NCBI RefSeq assembly: GCF_004118635.1
Contig: NZ_SDGU01000005.1
Coordinates: forward strand, 82,247-146,246
Source of the DNA: Chlorobaculum sp. 24CR
GTDB lineage: Bacteria > Bacteroidota > Chlorobiia > Chlorobiales > Chlorobiaceae
Direction: 5' to 3'
Length of the DNA: 64,000 nt
Part shown: positions 26,261 to 36,488 of the stretch, piece by piece
Position numbering within the stretch: the first letter of the stretch is position 1
Layout of the letters: each line of letters opens with the position of its first letter
Notes under the pieces: generated by a model
The model's database searches: none
What the model saw: the letters and a program-made list of their open reading frames with translations, nothing else
Told to the model about the DNA's origin: nothing
Translations under genes and position numbers: made by a program

Positions 26261-28681
26261 ATGAAATACGACTTTTCAGCACTGGAGAAAAAGTGGCAGG
26301 CCCGGTGGGCGAGCGAACAGACCTTCGCCTCCTCCGACGACCAAGAGAAGCCCAAATATTACGTGCTTGACATGTTCCCCTATCCAAGCGGATCGGGCTT
26401 GCATGTCGGCCACCTCGAAGGGTACACCGCCACCGACATCGTCGCCCGCTACAAGCGCTGCCGCGGCCACAACGTGCTGCACCCGATGGGGTGGGACGCC
26501 TTCGGCCTGCCCGCCGAACAGTTCGCCATCAAAACCGGCACGCACCCGCGCCTGACCACCGAAAAGAACGTCACGAGCTTCCGCGAGACCCTCAAGAGCA
26601 TGGGCTTCTCCTACGACTGGAGCCGCGAAATCAACACCACCGATCCGAACTACTTCAAGTGGACGCAGTGGATTTTCCTGAAACTCTACGAAAAAGGGCT
26701 GGCCTACATCTCGGAGGTCGATGTCAACTGGTGCGAGGAGCTGAAGGTGGTGCTGGCCAACGAGGAGGTGGATGAGAAGCTCGCCGACGGCTACACGGTG
26801 GTGCGCCGCCCGCTGCGCCAGTGGGTGCTGAAGATCACCGCCTACGCCGAGCGGCTGCTCGAAGAGCTCGATGAGGTGGACTGGCCGGAGAACGTCAAGC
26901 AGATGCAGCGCAACTGGATCGGACGTTCCGAGGGGGTCGAGATCGACTTCGAGCTGCGCTGCCACCGCACCAACCTGCGGGTTTACACCACCCGGCCCGA
27001 CACGCTCTTCGGCACGACCTACCTCGTCATTTCGCCGGAGCACCCGATGGCCGAGAAGCTCGCCATCGCCCAGCAGCTCGTGGAGGTCAAGCGCTACATC
27101 GAGCAGGCCAGGCTCAAAACCGAGCTTGAGCGCACCGGCTTGCAGAAGGACAAAACCGGCGTCTTCACCGGCTCCTACGCCATCAACCCGGCCACGGGCG
27201 AAGCGCTGCCGGTCTGGATTTCGGACTTCGTGCTCACCAGCTACGGCACCGGCGCGATCATGAGCGTCCCGGCGCACGACAGCCGCGACTGGGAGTTCGC
27301 CAAAAAATTCGGCCTGCCGATCCGCGAAGTCATCAAAAGCCCGCACGACGTCGAGGAGGAGGTGTTCGACGGCAAGGAGAGCCTCTGCGTGAACTCCTCG
27401 AACGACGAGATCAGCATCGACGGCCTCGATTTCAAAACCGCCTTCGAGCGCATGGCCACCTGGCTGGAGTCGAAGGGCAAGGGCAAACGCAAGGTGAACT
27501 ACAAGCTGCGCGACTGGGTCTTCAGCCGCCAGCGCTACTGGGGCGAGCCGATCCCGATCAAGCACTACGACGACGGCTCGATGCGCCCCGAAACCGCGCT
27601 GCCGCTCACGCTGCCGGAGGTCGAGGCCTACCACCCGACTTCGACCGGCGAGTCGCCCTTGGCCAACATCGAGGAGTGGCTTTACGGCGAGGACGAGCAC
27701 GGCGCGTTCCGCCGCGAGACCAACACCATGCCGCAATGGGCCGGAAGCTGCTGGTACTACCTGCGCTTCATCGACCCCGAAAACAGCGAGGCGCTCGTCG
27801 ATCCTTCGCGCGAAAAATACTGGATGAACGTCGATCTCTACATCGGCGGCGCGGAGCACGCGGTCTTGCACCTGCTCTACTCGCGCTTCTGGCACAAGGT
27901 ACTCTACGACCTCGGCGTCGTCAGCACCAAGGAGCCGTTCCAGCGCCTCTTCAACCAGGGGATGATTCTCGGGGAAGATGGGGAGAAGATGTCCAAGTCA
28001 CGCGGCAACGTCATTCCCGCCGACCACGTGCTCAACAGCTACGGCGCGGACGCGGTGCGGCTCTACGAAATGTTCCTCGGCCCGCTCGAACAGGTCAAGC
28101 CCTGGAACACCCACGGCATCGAGGGGATCAGCCGCTTCCTCAACAAGGTGTGGCGCCTGGTCTGGCCGGAGAACGCCGAAGAGCCGAGAGTGAGCGACGA
28201 CAAACCGTCGGATACCCTCCTCAAGCGGATGCACAAGGCGATCAAAAAAGTGAGCGAGGATACCGAGCAGCTCAAGTTCAACACGGCCATCTCGGAGATG
28301 ATGGTGCTCGTCAACGAGCTGACCAGAGCCGGATGCTACAGCCGCGAGGCGGTCGAGACCGTGCTCGTGCTGCTCTCGCCCTTCGCGCCGCACCTGGCCG
28401 AAGAGCTTTGGCAGACGCTCGGCCACTCGGAATCGATCAGCGGAACCGCATGGCCGGAGTTCGACGCGAAGCTCGCAGCGGACGACGTCGTCACCATCGC
28501 CGTGCAGGTCAACGGCAAGCTGCGCGGCGCCTTCGAGGCTCCGGCGGGCTGCTCGAAAGAGGAGATGATCGAGGCGGCCCGAAAGGTCGAGAGCGTCGCA
28601 AAGTTCCTCGAAGGGCAGAGTATCGTCAAGGAGATCGCCGTGCCGGGCAAGCTGGTCAATTTTGCCGTAAAGCTCCAGTGA
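26261..28681 (+). CDS. leuS: Leucyl-tRNA synthetase
   Basis: The protein has 806 residues, a normal bacterial length. The HIGH motif appears as GLHVGHLEGY near residue 48. The CP1 editing domain contains TRPDTLFGTTYLVISPEHP and the DSRDWEFAKKFGLPI region. The tryptophan-rich WSRQRYWGEP equivalent is VFSRQRYWGEPIP, and KMSKS is in GEKMSKSRGN near residue 577. A tRNA-binding anticodon domain and a short C-terminal domain (VNGKLRGAFEAPAG) close the protein. Terminators before and after make it a single-gene unit. Confidence 0.97.
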   Translation: MKYDFSALEKKWQARWASEQTFASSDDQEKPKYYVLDMFPYPSGSGLHVGHLEGYTATDIVARYKRCRGHNVLHPMGWDAFGLPAEQFAIKTGTHPRLTTEKNVTSFRETLKSMGFSYDWSREINTTDPNYFKWTQWIFLKLYEKGLAYISEVDVNWCEELKVVLANEEVDEKLADGYTVVRRPLRQWVLKITAYAERLLEELDEVDWPENVKQMQRNWIGRSEGVEIDFELRCHRTNLRVYTTRPDTLFGTTYLVISPEHPMAEKLAIAQQLVEVKRYIEQARLKTELERTGLQKDKTGVFTGSYAINPATGEALPVWISDFVLTSYGTGAIMSVPAHDSRDWEFAKKFGLPIREVIKSPHDVEEEVFDGKESLCVNSSNDEISIDGLDFKTAFERMATWLESKGKGKRKVNYKLRDWVFSRQRYWGEPIPIKHYDDGSMRPETALPLTLPEVEAYHPTSTGESPLANIEEWLYGEDEHGAFRRETNTMPQWAGSCWYYLRFIDPENSEALVDPSREKYWMNVDLYIGGAEHAVLHLLYSRFWHKVLYDLGVVSTKEPFQRLFNQGMILGEDGEKMSKSRGNVIPADHVLNSYGADAVRLYEMFLGPLEQVKPWNTHGIEGISRFLNKVWRLVWPENAEEPRVSDDKPSDTLLKRMHKAIKKVSEDTEQLKFNTAISEMMVLVNELTRAGCYSREAVETVLVLLSPFAPHLAEELWQTLGHSESISGTAWPEFDAKLAADDVVTIAVQVNGKLRGAFEAPAGCSKEEMIEAARKVESVAKFLEGQSIVKEIAVPGKLVNFAVKLQ

Positions 28682-28690
28682 GGGAACAAA

Positions 28691-28718
28691 ATGATGCGTG
28701 GCATCATCTGTTTTTTTC
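28691..28718 (+). terminator. Terminator after leuS
   Basis: ATGATGC and GCATCAT pair around GTG, followed by CTG and a run of seven T. Confidence 0.85.
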
Positions 28719-28838
28719 TGTAACTTTTTGGACTCAATTAAATAAAGGGTATCCGGCCAGCCCTGACCAATCCGGCCGACCGGTCAGCGCCCTTTCAAGG
28801 GGCGATGACATTTTTTTCAATACAAAACTGTGTTACCA

Positions 28839-30818
<1,980 letters not shown>

Positions 30819-30839
30819 GCTGAAACCAGCACCAAAACG

Positions 30840-30877
30840 AAACAAGCCCCGGCCATAAAAACCGGGGCTTGTTTGTT
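30840..30877 (+). terminator. Terminator after acs
   Basis: AACAAGCCCCGG and CCGGGGCTTGTT form a long stem with loop CCATAAAAA, followed by a T-rich tail. Confidence 0.85.
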
Positions 30878-30922
30878 TCCAGTAGAATCGTCTTAAACTC
30901 TTCTCTTATAAGACCTATAAAA

Positions 30923-31078
30923 TCACTCTTTTCCCTCAACCTTCTTCTCGCCCTCCGGAACACAAGGGTGTGACGGCTGGTCGCCGTGGCACTGCTTGAT
31001 GGTTTCGGGTGAGCACTTTTCGGGAGTGCCTTTCAGCATTTCGGGCTTCTGGCAGCAGCAGGATTTTTCTTCACTCAT
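30923..31078 (-). CDS. Cys-rich 51-residue protein in the ArsR operon (metal-binding candidate)
   Basis: This short gene was translated by hand. It starts ATG at 31078 after a CGGAG ribosome site, opens MSEEKSCCCQKPEMLKG, continues KCSPETIKQCHGDQPSHPC and ends at 30923. It has seven Cys (a CCC triplet near the start, then KCS, QCH, HPC and spacing of metal-site type) and two His, no membrane segment, and a charged Glu/Lys C-terminus. It lies 30 bases after the ArsR gene on the same strand, so the two are almost surely co-transcribed. I infer a metallothionein-like or metal-chaperone role by analogy with smtB-smtA. No family was recognised with certainty. Confidence 0.72.
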   Translation of the reverse strand: MSEEKSCCCQKPEMLKGTPEKCSPETIKQCHGDQPSHPCVPEGEKKVEGKE

Positions 31079-31108
31079 GATTTAACTCCGGTTGGATTGA
31101 TAATGCTT

Positions 31109-31399
31109 TCACTCATTTTCATTCGTGACGCCGAGCAACGCTGACGCAATCCCGTTCCATTCGGCAAGCACCCCCTTGTCCACGCGGTAATGCACCGAAT
31201 AACCGCGCCGTTCAGGAAGCACGACTTCCGCATCGCGCAAAACCCGAAGATGCTGCGAAACCGCCGCCGGGGTGATATCAAGGGCCTTGGCCAGCGCGTT
31301 GACGCACAACGACCGCTCCTTCAGCAGCTCGACGATCCGAACCCTGGAACCCACGGAAAGCACCTTGAAAATCCGGGCCATGTTGTCAGCGTTACTCAT
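31109..31399 (-). CDS. ArsR/SmtB-family transcriptional regulator
   Basis: The protein has 96 residues from ATG 31399 (a TTG precedes it directly). The winged helix-turn-helix is clear: MARIFKVLSVGSRVRIVELL, then ALAKALDITPAAVSQHLRVL as the recognition helix region, and a beta-wing ERRGYSVHYRVD. The usual ArsR metal box ELCVCDL is here SLCVNALAK, with one Cys only, so a classic alpha-3 arsenic site is incomplete and the ligand is open. It is followed by the Cys-rich mini-protein. A near-palindrome just upstream of its start may be its own operator. Confidence 0.85.
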   Translation of the reverse strand: MSNADNMARIFKVLSVGSRVRIVELLKERSLCVNALAKALDITPAAVSQHLRVLRDAEVVLPERRGYSVHYRVDKGVLAEWNGIASALLGVTNENE

Positions 31400-31403
31400 C
31401 AAA

Positions 31404-31420
31404 TCAATTTAATTAAGTGA
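31404..31420 (-). promoter_or_regulatory. Candidate ArsR operator
   Basis: TCAATTTA-A-TTAAGTGA is a 17-base imperfect palindrome (6 of 8 pairs) that ends five bases before the regulator's ATG, the usual place for autoregulation by this family. Confidence 0.4.
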
Positions 31421-31452
31421 ACGCGCATACACTAAAACATTTTCAAACAAGC

Positions 31453-31755
31453 TCAGGTCTCGTTCATCAAACGCTCTATCGCTGACAAAATTTCCTCCAC
31501 ATCATCCGGAGTGACACCGGAAAACCAGAGCTTCTTCGGATAGATCATCACATTTGGCCCCTCGCCGCAAACCCCCAGGCACCCGGACGTCGAAACCCGC
31601 ACCTTCCCTTTCCACCCTTTGGCATCAACAGCCTCCTTCAATTTCGCTTTCACAAGCAGGCTGTCACCATCCACACAAGATTTCCGCTCCCCTTTGCGGT
31701 CGTTGGTGCAGACAAAGACATGCGCGATGAATGGCGTTTCGTTTTGAGTAAGCAT
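31453..31755 (-). CDS. Thioredoxin-like [2Fe-2S] ferredoxin
   Basis: The protein has 100 residues. The ATG at 31755 (MLTQNETPFIAHVFVCTND) has GGAGAT upstream. The frame opens 15 codons earlier without support. Cluster ligands are Cys in HVFVCTNDRKGERKSC and in the pair STSGCLGVCGEGPNVMIYP, the pattern of the (2Fe-2S) ferredoxin family related to NuoE and the Clostridium pasteurianum and Aquifex thioredoxin-like ferredoxins. It probably carries electrons to an unknown oxidoreductase. It is upstream of arsR on the same strand with about 53 bases between, so it may or may not share its transcript. Confidence 0.88.
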   Translation of the reverse strand: MLTQNETPFIAHVFVCTNDRKGERKSCVDGDSLLVKAKLKEAVDAKGWKGKVRVSTSGCLGVCGEGPNVMIYPKKLWFSGVTPDDVEEILSAIERLMNET

Positions 31756-31837
31756 GATAGAATATCTCCGTAGTGTAATATTTAGTCTAATGTTGCCCAC
31801 AAGCTGTGCCGATTTTCAGCGTCGACTTGATGTTTTT

Positions 31838-32365
31838 TTAGCTGTCTTTTCTCAGATAGAAAATATTGGCTTTCAGGTGTGGTTTGTACTTGGCACAGTA
31901 ACGAATTATCTCCTCGTCCAATCCCAGCGTGCCTAGCGATGTTTCTGCCCCCTCTATAAAATGTCCGATAGGGCTGTTTCTTTGGTTCTTTATGTAGACC
32001 TCGACGTCCCCCTGTACTTCACAGTCGGCTTCATCAGCCCAACAACCGTAGCTCATCCTCTTTACATACACTAAGCAATCAACTGACGTTTCGGCTTTTT
32101 CCAGCACACTCAACAAACACACACCGTCAATAACAAAGCATTCTAATTCAGACGCGTTCTGTTTAATAGCTTCATATTTCAGATAATCTCGAAATCCACC
32201 ACGACCTTTATCCAGATAGTTATCAAGATTTATGTGGCTCAGACCCAATAATCTCGCCAATGATGCCGCCAATGTTGACTTGCCTACGCCACTCATCCCA
32301 TCGACGCCAATACGGTAATAACCGTTGTCACGAATATGTGCTGCCAATTGATTGACATCATCCAT
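31838..32365 (-). CDS. P-loop kinase-like protein, AT-rich, probably acquired
   Basis: The protein has 175 residues from the ATG at 32365, chosen because AAAGG lies 9 bases before it. Two further ATGs just upstream are too close to that site. Walker A is GVDGMSGVGKSTLAASLAR near residue 25. SHINLDNYLDKGRGGF may be the acceptor lid, and CFVIDGVCLL is like Walker B. The general layout is that of uridine-kinase-like or small-molecule kinases of the P-loop NTPase class, but the substrate is not readable. Base composition is markedly lower in G+C than in all core neighbours, with codons such as ATA, TTA and AGA, which suggests horizontal transfer. Confidence 0.65.
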   Translation of the reverse strand: MDDVNQLAAHIRDNGYYRIGVDGMSGVGKSTLAASLARLLGLSHINLDNYLDKGRGGFRDYLKYEAIKQNASELECFVIDGVCLLSVLEKAETSVDCLVYVKRMSYGCWADEADCEVQGDVEVYIKNQRNSPIGHFIEGAETSLGTLGLDEEIIRYCAKYKPHLKANIFYLRKDS

Positions 32366-32474
32366 TTCCATCATCCTTTAACTGGTAACATTAATTTGCG
32401 CCATCATCACCTCACATAAAAATTCCCTACTTTTCAAGGTAATCTTTCCACCGAAAATAAAATCACTTCACACC

Positions 32475-33026
32475 ATGCGACCAGCACACATCATCCGGAT
32501 TTTTCCGCTCTGCACAGTCCTGCTTTTCGCAGGATGCGGCGGCAACTCGTCTCAGCAATCTGAACCCGGCGGCGGCAATGCGGCGGTTCAACAGCAGGCC
32601 TCGAAAATCATCGAACCCTGCCAGCTCATTTCGCAGGAGGAGGCCGCCAAGCTGCTTGGGGAAGCGGTCAAGCCTGCGGAGAAAAGTGAACAGCAGGTGG
32701 TGGGCATGAAGCTCTGCCTGTACAACCCGGCCAGCGGCGAACCGATACCCTTCTTGCAGGTCTCGCTGACCCAAGACGCATTCTTCCCGCCCGGCGGCGT
32801 CGGCGCGGCGTCGATCTACAAGAGCCTCAAGGATAATTTCAAGGATATGAGAACCGACATCGAAGGCGTAGGCGACGAAGCGTTCATCACAACCGGCGGC
32901 ATTTACATTATGGCTGACGGCTACTACATCCAGATCGGAGCCGGAAACACCAGCAATGCTGCCATCCGGCAAAGGCTGATCGAAGCCGGAAAAATGGCCG
33001 TCGCGAAGCTGAAAACACTGGAGTAG
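32475..33026 (+). CDS. Putative lipoprotein, DUF3558-like layout
   Basis: The protein has 183 residues. The signal peptide ends in the lipobox LLFAGC, so the Cys near residue 21 would be lipidated. After a low-complexity Gly/Gln linker the domain starts PCQLISQEEAAKLLGEAVK, then MKLCLYNPASG, and later GVGDEAFITTGG and MAVAKLKTL. This C...EA..LG...C...GxGDEA...L arrangement resembles the DUF3558 group of exported proteins of unknown function. The two non-lipid Cys could form a disulfide. It is convergent with tspO and separated by a repeat. Confidence 0.65.
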   Translation: MRPAHIIRIFPLCTVLLFAGCGGNSSQQSEPGGGNAAVQQQASKIIEPCQLISQEEAAKLLGEAVKPAEKSEQQVVGMKLCLYNPASGEPIPFLQVSLTQDAFFPPGGVGAASIYKSLKDNFKDMRTDIEGVGDEAFITTGGIYIMADGYYIQIGAGNTSNAAIRQRLIEAGKMAVAKLKTLE

Positions 33027-33053
33027 AGCTATTCAAACAAAAGTTCTCCTGTA

Positions 33054-33100
33054 CGACTTATAAGTCCTATAGGTCGTATGTGACTTATAGGACTTATAAG
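33054..33100. repeat. CTTATAAG/CCTATAGG decamer repeat, copy 1
   Basis: The words GACTTATAAGTCCTATAGGT and GACTTATAGGACTTATAAG follow each other and fold back on themselves. The copy lies between convergent gene ends. Related copies are near 30902, 45967 and 48444, and a looser one near 54168. Confidence 0.7.
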
Positions 33101-33118
33101 CCCCCCCGGCCTGCTCTT

Positions 33119-33595
33119 TCACGGATTCAGTTGCAAAATGGTGAAGTTCAGGAAAGAGGCGAAGCTCACCCAAGCGAGATAGGGCGCAAGCAGCAGTGAG
33201 GCCGGTTTCGAGACTTTGGCGAAGGCCAGCATGGTCAGGACGATGAAAATCCAGAGTAGCGCGATGACGACCAGCGCCTGCATCGGTGATTGCATTCCGA
33301 AAAACGACGCCGACCAACCGAGGTTCAGCATCAATTGAACCGCGAACAGCGCAACGCCCGCTTTGACCTCGTTCTTCTGCCACCCCGCGCCGAGCACCTT
33401 GGCGAGCGCCGTGCCCATCATGATGAACAGCACGGTCCAGACGGGCGCAAAGAGCTGGTCCGGTGGATTCCATTCCGGCTTGTTGAGCGTGGTGTAATAC
33501 CAGGAACCCGGCTCCGGCGTGAAGGTGCTTCCGGCAAAGCCGACCGCAAGGCAAAGGCCGATGCAGAGCGCGAGGGTGAGAATTCGTTGTGACAT
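33119..33595 (-). CDS. tspO: TspO/MBR family tryptophan-rich membrane protein
   Basis: The protein has 158 residues and five predicted membrane helices. Family marks are WYYTTLNKPEWNPPDQLFAPVWTVL (helix 1-2 loop, split here as SWYYTTLNKPEWNPP and FAPVWTVLFI), NLGWSASFFG and ALLWIFIVLTM. It binds porphyrins and related molecules, and in phototrophs such as Rhodobacter it tunes photosynthesis gene expression with oxygen. In a Bchl-c/chlorosome organism a link with tetrapyrrole traffic is plausible but not shown. No porphyrin gene adjoins. Confidence 0.93.
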   Translation of the reverse strand: MSQRILTLALCIGLCLAVGFAGSTFTPEPGSWYYTTLNKPEWNPPDQLFAPVWTVLFIMMGTALAKVLGAGWQKNEVKAGVALFAVQLMLNLGWSASFFGMQSPMQALVVIALLWIFIVLTMLAFAKVSKPASLLLAPYLAWVSFASFLNFTILQLNP

Positions 33596-33779
33596 AACCG
33601 GGGATTGTTTGATGAAGCCAGAGTTTCACACTACACAAGCTCGATGGCGGGCAGTTAATTCCCGGCGCGGACTCTTCTTGCGGATCGTCGTACAATGGCG
33701 GGCGGGCCAAATGGACAACGTGGCGACGAAGGAGGCTCTTTTTTCCGCCAGTACTGTTTGTTTCGCGGCTCAATATTCT

Positions 33780-33822
33780 TTTCATTCATCATTCATAATT
33801 CATCACTCATCATTCGCACTCC
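33780..33822. repeat. CATTCAT-type low-complexity tract before suhB
   Basis: Short words such as TTCATCATTC, ATAATTCATC and ACTCATCATTC recur without a fixed period. It ends at the suhB start codon, where a ribosome site would be expected and is not obvious. Confidence 0.45.
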
Positions 33823-34632
33823 ATGTCCCTCGAACTCCAGACGGCTGTCAAAGCAGCCAAAGCCGCAGGCGCTATCACCCTTTCACGATTCGGCGAACTC
33901 TCCCAGCGGGAGATCGTCGCCAAGGAGTACAAGGATTTCGTGACCGAGGTTGACAAGCAGTGCGAGGCCACCATTGCGGCCACCATCGCCGAGGCGTTTC
34001 CGGAAGACGGGCTGCTCTGCGAGGAGGGCACGAGCGGCAAGGGCGCGTCCGGGCGCACCTGGATCGTCGATCCGCTCGACGGCACGCTGAACTTCATCCA
34101 CTCGTTTCCGCTCTTCGGCATCAGCATCGCCATGCGCGACGCTTCGGGCGAACTCGCGGTCGGCGTTGTCTATCAGCCGGTGCTCGACGAGCTGTTCACC
34201 GCCGTCCGGGGCGAGGGCGCGCTCCTGAACGGCGAGCGCATCGGCGTTTCAACTCGCGATGAAAACGGGAGTTACCTGTTCGCCACCGGGCTGCCTTTCA
34301 GGGATTACGACCACTACATCGACGGCTACATCGGCTTGCTGCGGGATGTCATCGCCGATTCGGCGGGCATCCGGCGCGCCGGTTCGGCCTCCATCGACCT
34401 GGCCTACACCGCCGCCGGTCGGTTCGACGGCTTCTTCGAGTACCGGCTCTTTCCGTGGGATTTCTCGGCGGGCGTGCTGCTGGTGCGCGAGGCGGGCGGC
34501 ATCGTGACCGGCTTCAGCGGCTCCGACGACGTGTTCGCCCACACGAGCATCATCGCCGGAAGCCCCGTCACCCATCCGCTGCTGCTGGAAAAGGCGCGGA
34601 GGCAGTTCGGGGGAAAGCCGGGCAATCCCTGA
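33823..34632 (+). CDS. suhB: Inositol monophosphatase family protein
   Basis: The protein has 269 residues. The Mg-binding signature WIVDPLDGTLNFIHSFP (residues ~82-98) and the second motif FPWDFSAGVLLVREAGG are intact, as is the lead DFVTEVDKQCEATI with EEGTSG as the other acidic ligands. Members hydrolyse inositol phosphates or related sugar or nucleotide phosphates, and SuhB also acts with transcription factors. Which applies here is open. The symbol is by family only. It is followed by a cluster of hairpin repeats, not by a gene. Confidence 0.88.
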   Translation: MSLELQTAVKAAKAAGAITLSRFGELSQREIVAKEYKDFVTEVDKQCEATIAATIAEAFPEDGLLCEEGTSGKGASGRTWIVDPLDGTLNFIHSFPLFGISIAMRDASGELAVGVVYQPVLDELFTAVRGEGALLNGERIGVSTRDENGSYLFATGLPFRDYDHYIDGYIGLLRDVIADSAGIRRAGSASIDLAYTAAGRFDGFFEYRLFPWDFSAGVLLVREAGGIVTGFSGSDDVFAHTSIIAGSPVTHPLLLEKARRQFGGKPGNP

Positions 34633-34663
34633 CAACGATTTGCATGAATTGCGACAAAAGAAA

Positions 34664-34878
34664 TTGGGCTAAAGCCCAGGTATTTTTTCTGACTGACTCT
34701 CCCCGGCTTGAAAGCCGGGGCAATTTGAATGTAAGACAACTGAATGTCCGACGGGCTAAAGCCCGTCTGAGTACAAGATGGATTGCGGCGTGCCTGAGCG
34801 AGCTGGGTATGCTCCTCAGCAATTGCCCCGGACTTCAGTCCGGGGTATATGCGGTTTAAAAAATCCAGGCTTCAGCCT
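34664..34878. repeat. Five AAAGCC/TTCAGTCC-type palindromic hairpins in a row; no gene in 34633-35029
   Basis: Perfect or near palindromes lie at 34664-34680 (GGGCTAAAGCCC), 34701-34720 (CCCCGGCTTGAAAGCCGGGG), 34750-34767 (GACGGGCTAAAGCCCGTC), 34826-34845 (CCCCGGACTTCAGTCCGGGG) and 34867-34878 (AGGCTTCAGCCT). All have a TAAA, TGAA or TCA-type centre and differ in the stem. No gene is seen between suhB and lpxC-fabZ, so the whole 397-base gap is repeats. Confidence 0.75.
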
Positions 34879-35029
34879 AATTTCTTTTTCAATTTTCCCT
34901 GAACAGATACACACTGTTCAAGGTATGGATGCGGTAGGCAGCCAGAAAATTGCTCGTCACAACCCCGATTTGAAGAGTTAGCGACGCTTTCGTATCTTTG
35001 GAATTTTCCATCGCAAGCTCACGTCATCC

Positions 35030-36433
35030 ATGCTCATTCATCAGCGCACCCTCCAGAACGAAATTTCGCTCACGGGGATCGGCCTTCACACTGGCCGGGA
35101 ATGCACGATTACTTTCAAGCCCGCGCCGGTCAACACCGGCTATATTTTTGTCAGAAACGACATCGATGATTGCCCGGAAATTCCGGCGCTGATCGACCAC
35201 GTCGTCGATGTGCTGCGCGGCACCACCATCGGCATCGGCGAGGTCAAGGTGCACACCACCGAGCATGTGCTCGCCGCGCTGTACGGCTTGCAGATCGACA
35301 ACTGCCGCATCGAACTGAGCGGCCCCGAACCGCCGGTGCTCGACGGCAGCTCCCGTCCCTTCGCCGAAGCGCTGCTTTCGGCGGGCATCGCCGAGCAGGA
35401 CGAGCCGAAAAATTACCTCGTCATCGACGAGACCATCGAGTACCACAATGCCGAAAAGGGCGTGGACATCGTCGCCCTGCCGCTCGACGGCTTCCGCGCG
35501 ACGGTGATGGTCGATTACAAAAACCCGGCGCTCGGCTCGCAGCACTCCGGCCTGTTCGACCTCGACAAGGAGTTTCTCGACGAATTCTCACCGTGCCGCA
35601 CCTTCTGCTTCCTCTCCGAGGTCGAGGCGCTGGCCAACCAGGGCATCATCAAGGGCGCGGACATCGACAACGCCATCGTGATCGTTGACAAGCAGCTCGA
35701 CGAGTCGCAGATTCAGGGGCTTGCGGGCAAGGTCGGCGTGGACGCTTCGCACCTCGTGCTCGGCGAGAACGGCATTCTGAACAACCGCGAGTTGCGCTTC
35801 ACCAACGAACCGGCCCGCCACAAGCTGCTCGACCTGCTCGGCGACCTGGCGCTGCTCGGAATGCCGGTGAAGGCGCAGATACTCGCCGCCCGCCCCGGTC
35901 ACGCCTCGAACGTGGAGTTCGTCAAGCAGCTCAAGAAGTACGCCGACCGCAACAAGCTGGCCCGCCAGTTCCAGCACGAAAAGAAGGCTGGCGTGATCTT
36001 CGACATCAACGCGATCATGAAGATTCTGCCGCACCGCTACCCGTTCCTGCTGATCGACAAGATCGTCGAGTTCAAGCTCGACGAAAAGATCGTGGCGATC
36101 AAGAACGTCACGATGAACGAGCCGTTCTTCCAGGGCCACTTCCCCGGCAATCCGGTGATGCCTGGCGTGCTCATCATCGAAGCGATGGCGCAGACCGGCG
36201 GCATCATCATGCTCAACGGCAACGAAAACATTCAGGAGTCGGTGGTCTTCTTTATGGGCATCGACAAGGCCCGATTCCGCAAGCCGGTGCTACCGGGCGA
36301 CACGCTGGTCATCGAAGCGATCATGACCAACAAGCGCCGCTCGGTCTGCCAGTTCGACGCCAAGGCCTACGTGCGCGGCGAGCTGGTCTGCGAAGCTTCG
36401 CTGATGGCCACCGTCATGAGCAAAAAGAGCTGA
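35030..36433 (+). CDS. lpxC-fabZ: Bifunctional UDP-3-O-acyl-GlcNAc deacetylase / 3-hydroxyacyl-ACP dehydratase (LpxC-FabZ)
   Basis: The protein has 467 residues: LpxC at about 1-300, FabZ at about 325-467. The LpxC part has the zinc ligands His in [16 protein letters not shown], and His and Asp in [16 protein letters not shown]. The FabZ part has the catalytic His in [16 protein letters not shown] and Glu in [13 protein letters not shown], with [11 protein letters not shown] between. LpxC commits to lipid A. FabZ dehydrates the same beta-hydroxyacyl-ACP pool that feeds it. The fusion is seen in Bacteroidota and Chlorobi and ties lipid A supply to phospholipid supply. A perfect terminator follows. 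It is convergent with pgsA. Confidence 0.96.
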   Translation: MLIHQRTLQNEISLTGIGLHTGRECTITFKPAPVNTGYIFVRNDIDDCPEIPALIDHVVDVLRGTTIGIGEVKVHTTEHVLAALYGLQIDNCRIELSGPEPPVLDGSSRPFAEALLSAGIAEQDEPKNYLVIDETIEYHNAEKGVDIVALPLDGFRATVMVDYKNPALGSQHSGLFDLDKEFLDEFSPCRTFCFLSEVEALANQGIIKGADIDNAIVIVDKQLDESQIQGLAGKVGVDASHLVLGENGILNNRELRFTNEPARHKLLDLLGDLALLGMPVKAQILAARPGHASNVEFVKQLKKYADRNKLARQFQHEKKAGVIFDINAIMKILPHRYPFLLIDKIVEFKLDEKIVAIKNVTMNEPFFQGHFPGNPVMPGVLIIEAMAQTGGIIMLNGNENIQESVVFFMGIDKARFRKPVLPGDTLVIEAIMTNKRRSVCQFDAKAYVRGELVCEASLMATVMSKKS

Positions 36434-36458
36434 GGCGACACGAGAAAATACGTCATAT

Positions 36459-36488
36459 CAAAAAACCCCGGAATTCCGGGGTTTTTTG
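36459..36488. terminator. Two-way terminator after lpxC-fabZ
   Basis: AAAAAACCCCGG-AATT-CCGGGGTTTTTT is a perfect palindrome with a T run on both sides. It could stop both lpxC-fabZ and reads from pgsA. Confidence 0.9.

Noticed and set aside
33033..33785. 250-residue minus-strand frame covering tspO
   Set aside because: tspO in the other phase has all family motifs. The end of this frame is translated repeat sequence.
34664..34878. CRISPR-like array
   Set aside because: The units are palindromes of unequal sequence and spacing, with no identical direct repeats and no cas genes.
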